A stretch of DNA of 64,000 nucleotides from an uncultured Pseudomonadota bacterium. GTDB taxonomy: Bacteria; Pseudomonadota; Gammaproteobacteria; Xanthomonadales; Wenzhouxiangellaceae. The first letter of the stretch is position 1. Each line of letters begins with the position of its first letter. A program made the translations under genes and the position numbers. The notes below the pieces were generated by a model, which saw only the letters and a program-made list of their open reading frames with translations, made no database searches and had not been told where the DNA came from. The stretch covers positions 1-64,000 of the forward strand of contig CAKZPB010000079.1 in NCBI GenBank assembly GCA_937138395.1, in the 5' to 3' direction. Shown here in pieces: positions 1 through 8,416 of this stretch.

Positions 1-186
1 TCGTATCTGGCAGTCGAGCGACACGTGGCTGCATCCACTCAAAATCAGGCGCTGAATGCCATTTTGTTCTTGTACCGGGAGGTACTTGAGATCCAATTAC
101 CCTGGTTGGATCAAGCCTTCCGCGCCAAGCGGCCTCAAGTCGAACAAAAGGACCAATACACTGCCTTCGGATTACCCTGTCTTTGA
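1..186 (+). pseudogene. Truncated integron-integrase-like (tyrosine recombinase N-terminal SAM-like domain) fragment, open at the window edge
   Basis: Frame 1 reads [61 protein letters not shown]. The [21 protein letters not shown] pattern is typical of IntI N-terminal domains. The frame stops right after the linker, with no catalytic domain. Confidence 0.7.
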
Positions 187-243
187 ACGTCACGCCAGTA
201 AGGCAGAACCCAAGCAAAGTCGCTCATAACACTTGTGGCTGAA

Positions 244-714
244 TCAATCCGTGCTCACAAGCCCCTGCACATTACCAACGGTCATCCGATCGCCAATGTC
301 CACGTCCAGCGCCTCCATTTCACCGGCGTTGACTTCCAGCACGTACTGCGCGGGACGGCCGCTCGGATAGTTGGGGCAATTGCGGGTTCGACACGGTGGC
401 GTATCGAGCGACCAGGCCACGATGCGCAGTTCATCGTCGAGGTACAGGATATCAAGCGGAATGCGCGTATTGCGCATCCAGAAGGCCCGCGGCTGCATCG
501 TGCGAAAGATGAACAGCATGCCCTCATCGTGCGGCATGGAATCGACAAACATCAATCCCTGCGCGCGCTCCTGATCGTCATCGGCGATCTGCACGAAATA
601 GCGCTTGCCACCGACCTCGACCCAGGGCTCATCTGCGCGACAGCCGACCATGGTCAGCAGCAATACTGCTAGCAGCACGACGAAGCGCATGACGGACGCC
701 GGGCTTCTGTTCAT
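244..714 (-). CDS. DUF192 family putative lipoprotein
   Basis: Lipobox-like LLLTMVGC; DUF192 pattern RAQGLMFVDSMPHDEGMLFIF...FWMRNTRIPLDILYLD. Confidence 0.85.
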   Translation of the reverse strand: MNRSPASVMRFVVLLAVLLLTMVGCRADEPWVEVGGKRYFVQIADDDQERAQGLMFVDSMPHDEGMLFIFRTMQPRAFWMRNTRIPLDILYLDDELRIVAWSLDTPPCRTRNCPNYPSGRPAQYVLEVNAGEMEALDVDIGDRMTVGNVQGLVSTD

Positions 715-1241
715 GCTTGTACTTCCGGCGAACAATCAGATGCTGCTTGTCGCTCCAGTGAACAGAACACCAAACGGTACGCATTCTTTTCATCGGCTGG
801 ACGGGCCTGCATGCTGCGCAACTGCCATTCCTTGCGCGGCCAGTCGGGAAAGTGGGTGTCGCCTTCGGGCGCGGCGTCGATGAAGGTCAGCTCCATGCGT
901 TGCGCTTGTGGCAATAATTGACGATACAGTTCACCGCCGCCGATGGCCATCAGCTCCTGGCCATTACAGGATTTTACCGCTTGATCAATCGAGCCAAAGC
1001 GCTCGATACCGCCTGGCAAGCTCTCAGCGCCTGATCGACTGACAACAAGATTCCGCCGACCCGGCAAGGCTCGTCCGATCGACTCGAACGTCTTGCGCCC
1101 CATCAATACCGGATGACCCATGGTGATCTGCTTGAAATGCGCAAGATCGGCCGGCAGATGCCACGGCATATCACCATCGTTACCGATCACGCCGTTTCGG
1201 CCCATGGCGGCGACCAGGGTAATAATGCATGGACTGCTCAA
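711..1241 (-). CDS. folA: Dihydrofolate reductase
   Basis: IITLVAAMGRNGVIGNDGDMPWHLPADLAHFKQITMGHPVLMGRKTFESIGRALPGRRNLVVSR; next to thyA. Confidence 0.95.
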   Translation of the reverse strand: MSSPCIITLVAAMGRNGVIGNDGDMPWHLPADLAHFKQITMGHPVLMGRKTFESIGRALPGRRNLVVSRSGAESLPGGIERFGSIDQAVKSCNGQELMAIGGGELYRQLLPQAQRMELTFIDAAPEGDTHFPDWPRKEWQLRSMQARPADEKNAYRLVFCSLERQAASDCSPEVQA

Positions 1242-1249
1242 CGCATCAC

Positions 1250-2083
1250 CTAGACCGCAATCGGCGCCTTGATGGCCGGGTGCGATTCGTAGCCGGTCAG
1301 CGTGAAGTCGTCGAACACGAAATCTTCGATCGACGTGCGCGCCGGGTTCAACTGCATGCTTGGCAAGGGGTAATGATCGCGCTGCAACTGCGTGTTGACC
1401 TGGTCCAGATGATTCAGATAGAGGTGCGCATCACCCAGCGTATGAATGAATTCATGTGCCTCCAGGCCGGTGACCTGGGCCACCATCATCAGCAGCAGGG
1501 CATAGGACGCGATGTTGAACGGCACGCCGAGAAAACAGTCGGCCGAGCGCTGATAGAGCTGCAGGCTGATGCGACCATCGGCGACCCAGAACTGGAACAT
1601 GGTGTGGCACGGTGCCAGCGCCATCCGGCCTGCACTGGCGTTGTCCTGCGGGCTCATGTTTTCATCCGGCAACACGGTCGGGTTCCAGGTCGACAACAGG
1701 TGGCGGCGCGAATCGGGTCGCTGCTGGATGCGCGCAATGATGGCTTGCAGTTGATCGAGCGAGCGCCCATCCGGCGACGGCCAGGACCGCCACTGCTCGC
1801 CGTAGACCGGGCCCAGGTCACCCTGCTCATTGGCCCACTCGTCCCAGATACGCACACCATGCTGCTTCAGATAGCCGATATTGGTATCGCCCTTGATAAA
1901 CCACAGCAGCTCATGGATGATCGACTTCAGGTGCAGCTTCTTGGTGGTGACCAGCGGAAAGCCGTCGTCCAGATTGAAGCGCATCTGATAGCCGAACACG
2001 CTGAGCGTACCAACGCCGGTGCGGTCAGACTTGCGCACGCCTTGTTCGAGAATGTGCTGAAGCAGGTCGTGATAGGTTTTCAT
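1250..2083 (-). CDS. thyA: Thymidylate synthase
   Basis: [31 protein letters not shown]...[14 protein letters not shown]...[23 protein letters not shown]. Confidence 0.97.
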   Translation of the reverse strand: MKTYHDLLQHILEQGVRKSDRTGVGTLSVFGYQMRFNLDDGFPLVTTKKLHLKSIIHELLWFIKGDTNIGYLKQHGVRIWDEWANEQGDLGPVYGEQWRSWPSPDGRSLDQLQAIIARIQQRPDSRRHLLSTWNPTVLPDENMSPQDNASAGRMALAPCHTMFQFWVADGRISLQLYQRSADCFLGVPFNIASYALLLMMVAQVTGLEAHEFIHTLGDAHLYLNHLDQVNTQLQRDHYPLPSMQLNPARTSIEDFVFDDFTLTGYESHPAIKAPIAV

Positions 2084-2955
2084 GGTGCGGGCGTGGAATG
2101 CTGATGGTTTGATTGAGTTCGGTATGCGTAGACTATCAGGCCGACGCCGGCAATAAACATCGGCAGCGACAGCAATTGACCCATGGTCAGCCAGTCGAAC
2201 GCCAGAAAGCCGAGCTGGGCATCCGGTTCACGGAAAAATTCTGCGATCCAGCGAAATATGGCATACCCGGCCAGGAACACCCCGCCCACTGCACCGGCAG
2301 GGCGCGGACGTGCGGCAAACAGCCAGACTATGACAAACAGCAGCAGGCCTTCGAGTGCCGCCTGATACAACTGCGAGGGATGACGAGCCAGATCATTCAA
2401 CTGGCCCTGTTCCCAGGCCAGTCGTAGCGCGGCACTGGAGCCGCCCGGATCGATCGCTTTCGGAAAGATCATGGCCCAGGGCACATCGCTGATGCGCCCC
2501 CACAGTTCGCCGCCAATGAAATTGGCCAGGCGGCCCAGGGCCAGGCCCAGCGGTACGACCATTGCGGTAAAGTCACCCAGCTTCAGGAATGGAATCTGGT
2601 GCCGTCGGGCATACAGCGCCATTGCAAGCAGCACGCCGATGACGCCGCCGTGGAACGACATCCCGCCATCCTGGATGCGCAGCGGAAACAGGAGGTCGTC
2701 CGCCCAGCGATCCAGGCCGTAAAACAGGACATAGCCGAGCCGACCGCCCAGAATAATAGCCAGAATGGCCCAGAACAGATAGTCATCCACCTGCTCGCGC
2801 GTGATGGGCCAGTGCGGCTGCTGCGCACGCAGTCGCAACAGCCACCAGGCCACCAGAAACGCCAGCAGGTAACTAATGCCGTACCAATGGACTTGCACGA
2901 AGCCGAGATCCAGCGCAACTGGATCAAAATCTACGAAAAATGGGCGCGAGAGCAT
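2080..2955 (-). CDS. lgt: Prolipoprotein diacylglyceryl transferase
   Basis: [19 protein letters not shown]...[11 protein letters not shown]...[16 protein letters not shown]...[14 protein letters not shown]...[12 protein letters not shown]. Confidence 0.96.
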   Translation of the reverse strand: MLSRPFFVDFDPVALDLGFVQVHWYGISYLLAFLVAWWLLRLRAQQPHWPITREQVDDYLFWAILAIILGGRLGYVLFYGLDRWADDLLFPLRIQDGGMSFHGGVIGVLLAMALYARRHQIPFLKLGDFTAMVVPLGLALGRLANFIGGELWGRISDVPWAMIFPKAIDPGGSSAALRLAWEQGQLNDLARHPSQLYQAALEGLLLFVIVWLFAARPRPAGAVGGVFLAGYAIFRWIAEFFREPDAQLGFLAFDWLTMGQLLSLPMFIAGVGLIVYAYRTQSNHQHSTPAP

Positions 2956-3083
2956 GCAGTGGCCGGCGGTCCTGAGGGTGAAAACCTAGTAGCATTGTAA
3001 ACGACCATCCCAACAGACACGTTGTTCAGTCGTCGCCGTAGAACAGTGGTTGGCTCGCCACTCCGGACAGGATCCATAACTGC

Positions 3084-3986
3084 ATGACACGCATAATGCT
3101 CGCACTCCTGATGGGTTTTTTGGCCTGCGATTCTGCAGCATCGCGCACGCCCAGCGAACAGCCGATGCGTGTGGTCAGCCTGGCACCGCATCTGACCGAG
3201 CTGGTCTATACCCTCGATGCCGAGAAACACCTGGTGGGCGCAGTCGAGTGGAGTGATTATCCTGAGGCCGCACAAGCCCTCCCACGGATTGGCGATGCGT
3301 TCCGTTTTGATCTTGAGCGCATAGTCGCGCTGGAGACCACGCATGCGTTGAGCTGGGTTGGCGGTACCCCGCTTGCCGCCGTAGAACAGCTGCAGTCACT
3401 CGGAATCGAAGTCATCGAGCTCGAAACGCAAACGCTGGACCAGATTGCCGATGCACTGCGCCAGCTTGGTGCGCTGCTTGGCCAGCAGGCTCATGCGGCT
3501 GCGGCCGTAGCTGAATATGATCGTCGCCGCAGTGCATACGAGCAGAGGGTTGCGGAACGACCACAAATTGATGTGTTCTACCAGGTGTCAGAACGGCCGC
3601 TGTTTACCCTGGGTGGTCCACACGTCATCAATGAAGTGTTTGAATTGTGCGGAGCACGCAACGTGTTTGAGGGCCTGAACACCGAAGCCAGTGTGGTCGG
3701 GCGGGAGGCCGTGATCGGCCTACAGCCTGATGCCATGATTGCCGGGCAAAATCAGCCCGCGCTCATCTCGGCAGAACAGCACGGCCAGCGCTCAGCACTC
3801 GATCACTGGCTTGAATATCCGCACATTCCCGCCGTGGCCTGCGGCCATCTATGGCTGGTGGACCCGGCCTTGCTGGTACGACCCACTCCGCGCATTCTGG
3901 ACGGCGCCGACCGGTTGTGTGAGTGGCTGGACCAGGTCAGGCAGCACCTGGCTGAAGATCCAGCATGCAGTAACGATCGTGGCTGA
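3084..3986 (+). CDS. Cobalamin-binding (BtuF-like) periplasmic substrate-binding protein
   Basis: Signal-like N-terminus; MRVVSLAPHLTELVYTLDAEKHLVGAVEWSDYPEAAQALPRIGDAF is the BtuF-type helical-backbone receptor pattern. Confidence 0.85.
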   Translation: MTRIMLALLMGFLACDSAASRTPSEQPMRVVSLAPHLTELVYTLDAEKHLVGAVEWSDYPEAAQALPRIGDAFRFDLERIVALETTHALSWVGGTPLAAVEQLQSLGIEVIELETQTLDQIADALRQLGALLGQQAHAAAAVAEYDRRRSAYEQRVAERPQIDVFYQVSERPLFTLGGPHVINEVFELCGARNVFEGLNTEASVVGREAVIGLQPDAMIAGQNQPALISAEQHGQRSALDHWLEYPHIPAVACGHLWLVDPALLVRPTPRILDGADRLCEWLDQVRQHLAEDPACSNDRG

Positions 3987-4662
3987 CCACTTGTCTGTGC
4001 CCCGCATGCCAGTCCAACGGTGCTTTCATGTTGGGCGCGTCAATTACCAGCGTATGGAACTCACCGTTCTCACCCGCCGGATCGACACCTTGCGGCAGAT
4101 CGGCCAGCATTGATGGATTCCACTCGCGGCCCAGAATCGATGCGTCCAGCACCTGCAGGTCAACGCAGCAGATGATTGCTCGCACACCCTGGTCCATCAG
4201 CTGCAGCGAAAACGGCAACGTGGACAGCCCCCAGATTGGAAATACCGGCTGCCAGCCCATTGCGGCACAGTGCTGTTCCCGATACGCCCGGATGTCGTCC
4301 AGAAACAGATCGCCGAATGCCAGCATTCGGTCGCTTGACTGAAGCCCGTTGAGCCCTTCTGCAACCAGACGTTCATAGTCCTTGTTACTGCAATCATGCG
4401 GTATGCCAATCGAATGCAGCGGCAGCTGCAGCAGCGCGGCTTGTTGTTCAATGAGCCCTAATGGGGTGCCGTGCAGCGCGACGCGCCGATTGGCCGGATT
4501 GAAGGTCGTGACCAGACCAGCAACAATGTACTGATCAGACTGCTGCAGCCTGATCAGCGCAGCAATTGAATCCTTGCCGCCGCTCGACATCAGCCAGACC
4601 GGTCTGGCTTGCTTGCCGGGCTGCTCCGCCTGATGAGTGGCCCGGCTTGCGCTTGATTTCAA
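3937..4662 (-). CDS. DUF71/COG2102 ATP-binding protein (diphthine--ammonia ligase-like)
   Basis: PVWLMSSGGKDSIAALIRLQQ (SGGKDS PP-loop); FGDLFLDDIRAYREQ; CVDLQVLDASILGREW; GENGEFHTLVIDAP. Confidence 0.85.
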   Translation of the reverse strand: MKSSASRATHQAEQPGKQARPVWLMSSGGKDSIAALIRLQQSDQYIVAGLVTTFNPANRRVALHGTPLGLIEQQAALLQLPLHSIGIPHDCSNKDYERLVAEGLNGLQSSDRMLAFGDLFLDDIRAYREQHCAAMGWQPVFPIWGLSTLPFSLQLMDQGVRAIICCVDLQVLDASILGREWNPSMLADLPQGVDPAGENGEFHTLVIDAPNMKAPLDWHAGHRQVVSHDRYCMLDLQPGAA

Positions 4663-7283
4663 GCTGTGATGCTGTCGTCACCCGGTCTGAGCAGCCAGCG
4701 CGCAAGCGCCGGCAGCAGCAGCATTGCACCAATCATGTTGAAGATGAACATGAAGGCCAGCAGGATGCCCATATCGGCCTGGAACTGGAGGTCAGAGAAC
4801 AGCCACGTGCCGACACCCACCGCCAGCGTGATCGCAGTAAAGAACACCGCCCGGCCGGTCAAGCGCAGTGTGCGCATATAGGCCTCATTCAACGGCATGC
4901 CTGCATCCATATAGCTCTTGAGGCGGCTGTAGATATAGATGCCGTAATCGACGCCGATGCCGACGCCCAGCGCCACCACAGGCAGCGTATTGACCTTGAG
5001 TCCGATGCCGAGATAGGCCATCAGTGAATACGCCAGATAGCTGACCAGCACCAGGGGCAGAATGATACACAGCGTGCCACGACCGCCCTGGGTAATCAGC
5101 AGCGTCAGCACCACGACCCCGGCGATGGCATACAGGAACATCATATTGGACAGCAGCTGCGGCGCCAATAACACGACACCAATCCCGACCAGGACTAACG
5201 GCAGCGTAATCAGGCCTTTGACAAGTTTCGAGCCAAAGGTGATCAGGCACAGCAATACGATTGCACCGTACACGTACAGCAGCATCGGCGTTTGAGCGGC
5301 CTTGACTTCTTCGTTGGTCGCGGCCATGACCCCGACGTTGCCCGTCGCCAGCCGGAAGCGCAAGCACTCTTCGGTGCATTCGGTATCCGGATCCTGAATC
5401 ATGCCGGTAACGAGCTCGCCCTGGCCTTCGAATTCCAGGTTCGGCATGCCCAGCTCGGCACGCAGTGCCTTGACACGATTGACCACGCGAACGATGGTTT
5501 CGGCCTTGTGGTCTTCGGTAAAGATCATGACTGGCATGGCGCTGCAGTCGCGGTTCAACAGGCCGGTATCGGTGTCGATGTTCTGCAGGTTCTGGCGCAT
5601 GATGAAGGCGTTTCTGGGTAGCACTTTCCAGCGCAGGTTGCCTTCGTTCCAGCCGGCATTGACCACCTTGGCCGCCATCGGCAGCGTAATGACCTGCTGG
5701 ACACCCTCGACCTGGCGCATCTGCCAGGCAAAGTGGTCAATGGATTCCATGACGGCATGATTTTCAGTACAGGCCTGTGACTCTGTCTCTGCAATGACGG
5801 AAATCAGGTCGGTACCAAGCGAGAAGCGCTCGGAGATCAATCGCGCATCCTGGTTGTAGCGCGCGTCTTGACGCAGCTCCGGTACGCCGGCCTCGGAATC
5901 GCCGATCTTCATATCGTCTGATTTATGCAGCGCGGCCGCGAACAGAACAGCGCCTGCAACAATCAGGATCGCGGCAACGCCGGGCTGGGTCGATGACGCA
6001 ACCATGCGCCAGATCAGGGCAGGTTTGGCCGCCTTGGCGTATTGCTTCTGTCGGAATTTATCGGTGTTGCGCATGCTCACATAGGACAACAGAATCGGCA
6101 GCAACAGCAGATTGGTGAAGATGATGATGGCCACACCGATACTGGCCGTGATGGCCAGTTCCTGAATGATGCGGATATTGATCAGCAAGATGGTCAAAAA
6201 GCCGACCGTATCACTCAAAAGCGCAATTGCGCCGGGCGCCAGAAGTCGCATGAACGTGGCCTTGGATGCGTCCAGGCTCGAAGCCACCTGAACATCCTCA
6301 AGGGCAATCTTGTCATAGTGCATGCTGGCAGGCGAATGGCCACCAAAGAATTTTTCGACGCTCCAGCCACTGATCATCTGCACGCCATGACTGACGCCAA
6401 TGGCAAACACCAGAAACGGCGTCAGGATATTCATCGGGTCGATGCCGAAACCCATCAGGCTCAATGCACCGAGCTGCCAGATCACCGCAATGGTCGAGCA
6501 GACCAGCGGCAATACCGTCAGCCAGACCGATTTGGAATACATCAACAACAGCAGGGCCGTGATGACAAACGCGAGACCGAAGTAGGCTACGACACCGCGC
6601 GCACCATCGGCGACATCGCCGACGATCTTGGCAAAACCGATGATATGCACGCTATGGGCATCGCCTTCGAATTCGGTGCGGATCGCTTCGAGCTGGGCGG
6701 CGACGGCCTGGTAATCGAGCGTTTCGCCTGTTGCAGCATCTTCTTCGAGCAGGTTGGCCCAGACCATGGCCCCGGAGAAATCCTCGGCCACCAGTCGTCC
6801 GACCTCACCGGACTTGATGATGTTCGATCGTACGCGCTCGAACATTTCAGCACTGGGTGCAAAATCAGCAGGAATGACATTGCCACCGGCAAAGCCATCT
6901 TCAACCACTTCAACAAATCGGACGTTGGGTGTAAAAATCGAACGTACGCTGGCCCGATCAACGCCGGGCAACAGAAATACCTGATTACTGACCTGCTCGA
7001 AGGCCTCGAAGAACTCCGGCGTAAACATTTCGCCGTCCTGGGCCATCAGGGCCACCATGACCCGATTGGCACCGCCGAATTCCCGCTCATAGTCGAGGAA
7101 GGTCTGCATGTATTCATGATCCAGCGGCAGCTGCTTCTTGAAGCCGGCATCGACGCGTAGCTGCAGCATGTTGTAGGCCATGAACACCGTACCCACCAGA
7201 AAAACCAGCAGGATGATCGGGCGCAGCGAAAATACTGCGTTGGTAATGCTCTGCTTGACGGCTCCGTGTTCGGGGTTACTCAT
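4659..7283 (-). CDS. RND superfamily (MMPL-type) transporter/exporter
   Basis: About 870 aa with two large soluble loops and repeated TM blocks; VVALGVGIGVDYGIYIYSRLKSYMDAGMPLNEAYMRTLRLTGRAVFFTAITLAVG. Confidence 0.85.
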   Translation of the reverse strand: MSNPEHGAVKQSITNAVFSLRPIILLVFLVGTVFMAYNMLQLRVDAGFKKQLPLDHEYMQTFLDYEREFGGANRVMVALMAQDGEMFTPEFFEAFEQVSNQVFLLPGVDRASVRSIFTPNVRFVEVVEDGFAGGNVIPADFAPSAEMFERVRSNIIKSGEVGRLVAEDFSGAMVWANLLEEDAATGETLDYQAVAAQLEAIRTEFEGDAHSVHIIGFAKIVGDVADGARGVVAYFGLAFVITALLLLMYSKSVWLTVLPLVCSTIAVIWQLGALSLMGFGIDPMNILTPFLVFAIGVSHGVQMISGWSVEKFFGGHSPASMHYDKIALEDVQVASSLDASKATFMRLLAPGAIALLSDTVGFLTILLINIRIIQELAITASIGVAIIIFTNLLLLPILLSYVSMRNTDKFRQKQYAKAAKPALIWRMVASSTQPGVAAILIVAGAVLFAAALHKSDDMKIGDSEAGVPELRQDARYNQDARLISERFSLGTDLISVIAETESQACTENHAVMESIDHFAWQMRQVEGVQQVITLPMAAKVVNAGWNEGNLRWKVLPRNAFIMRQNLQNIDTDTGLLNRDCSAMPVMIFTEDHKAETIVRVVNRVKALRAELGMPNLEFEGQGELVTGMIQDPDTECTEECLRFRLATGNVGVMAATNEEVKAAQTPMLLYVYGAIVLLCLITFGSKLVKGLITLPLVLVGIGVVLLAPQLLSNMMFLYAIAGVVVLTLLITQGGRGTLCIILPLVLVSYLAYSLMAYLGIGLKVNTLPVVALGVGIGVDYGIYIYSRLKSYMDAGMPLNEAYMRTLRLTGRAVFFTAITLAVGVGTWLFSDLQFQADMGILLAFMFIFNMIGAMLLLPALARWLLRPGDDSITA

Positions 7284-8322
7284 AGCGCACTCCATCCTCG
7301 CCGACCAGGATCAAATTGCCTGATTCGCTTTCCAGTACAGCGGCATAATCACTGCCGAGTCGATCGAACGTCGTATTGATGTTCAGATTTTGATCGATAG
7401 CAATGCGCGTCGCGCCAGACCCAACCAGAATAATTTCATCATTGCGACCTACCGTGCCGCCCATCAGGGTCTGGTCGCCATCGGTAACCAGCACGTCCCA
7501 GCTATCTCCGAAATCGCAGCTGCGTTGGATATGCCCGCGCAGACCAAACGCGACAATGCAACCGGATTTCGGCAACAAACCGAACATCGAGCCTGGATAG
7601 GGGAAGCGGAAACTTTCCCAGCTTTGTCCAGCATCGAACGAGCGGTAGCCATAGCCTCGTTCGGCGGCAATCATCAGCCGCTCCTCGTCGATCTGCAGGA
7701 TTTCGTTCAAGTGACATTCGATCGATTCATAGCAGCCTCGATCCAGCAAGTCGATTGACTCGTAGCCTTCTGCCTCGGCAATGGCTTGCCAGTCGATGTT
7801 TTCGGCCTCAAGCAAATCGCCGATGTAGTCTGTCGTCCAGTTCTGCCCGCCGTCGGTGGTTGACATCAAACGGCCGTATGCGCCGACCGCAAAGCCGGTA
7901 TTGGCGTCCAGAAACAACACGTCCAACAGCGGCTCTTCAGCCGAGGGATCATAATGCTGGATGAACCAGGTGTTGCCGCCATCCATACTTGAAATAATCG
8001 CGCTGTCATGACCGACCGCCCAGAGACGGCGATCCGCGCTGGTTGCGCGGGTCAGAGTGGAATTGACCGGTACCTTTTCTGCCTGGGTCCAGGTTTGCCC
8101 ATCGTCTGATCGGAGCACGTGACCGCGCTCGCCGACCGTAATATAGCTACCGTTGTAGCGGATCACGTCGAGCAGTAATGATTGATCTGCCAAGGGAGCC
8201 TGAATGGCCGGGCGTGCTTCGATTTCAACGTTCGGCTGGGCAAGCACCATGCCTGCGCACAAAAACGAGCCAAGCACAACGGCGATCCATTTGCCGCAGG
8301 TTTGAGCTGCAGTCATCTGCAT
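7276..8322 (-). CDS. YCF48/BNR-repeat beta-propeller protein (photosystem II stability factor-like)
   Basis: Repeats such as GERGHVLRSDDGQTWTQ, GHDSAIISSMDGGNTWFIQ, GAYGRLMSTTDGGQNWTTDYIG, GYGYRSFDAGQSWESF; signal peptide. Confidence 0.85.
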   Translation of the reverse strand: MQMTAAQTCGKWIAVVLGSFLCAGMVLAQPNVEIEARPAIQAPLADQSLLLDVIRYNGSYITVGERGHVLRSDDGQTWTQAEKVPVNSTLTRATSADRRLWAVGHDSAIISSMDGGNTWFIQHYDPSAEEPLLDVLFLDANTGFAVGAYGRLMSTTDGGQNWTTDYIGDLLEAENIDWQAIAEAEGYESIDLLDRGCYESIECHLNEILQIDEERLMIAAERGYGYRSFDAGQSWESFRFPYPGSMFGLLPKSGCIVAFGLRGHIQRSCDFGDSWDVLVTDGDQTLMGGTVGRNDEIILVGSGATRIAIDQNLNINTTFDRLGSDYAAVLESESGNLILVGEDGVRYE

Positions 8323-8416
8323 CGTAGAACTCCAGTTACGTAAAGCAAGGCAACATCGGCCGGTTCTTTGCGAACCGGCCGATGAAGGTCAAACAGAACA
8401 TGGAGACGCCGTTTGA

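Noticed and set aside
186-245. attC/attI site after the integrase fragment
   Set aside because: No convincing RYYYAAC/GTTRRRY paired core sites.
1229-2104. ORF antisense to thyA (291 aa)
   Set aside because: Shadow frame of a confident thymidylate synthase gene.
2956-3083. Cobalamin riboswitch upstream of the BtuF-like gene
   Set aside because: A GCCACTcC string resembles a B12 box but there is no room or pairing for the full riboswitch fold.
6042-7160. 372-aa ORF antisense to the MMPL transporter
   Set aside because: His/Gln/Asp/Arg-rich shadow translation typical of the reverse strand of GC-rich genes.
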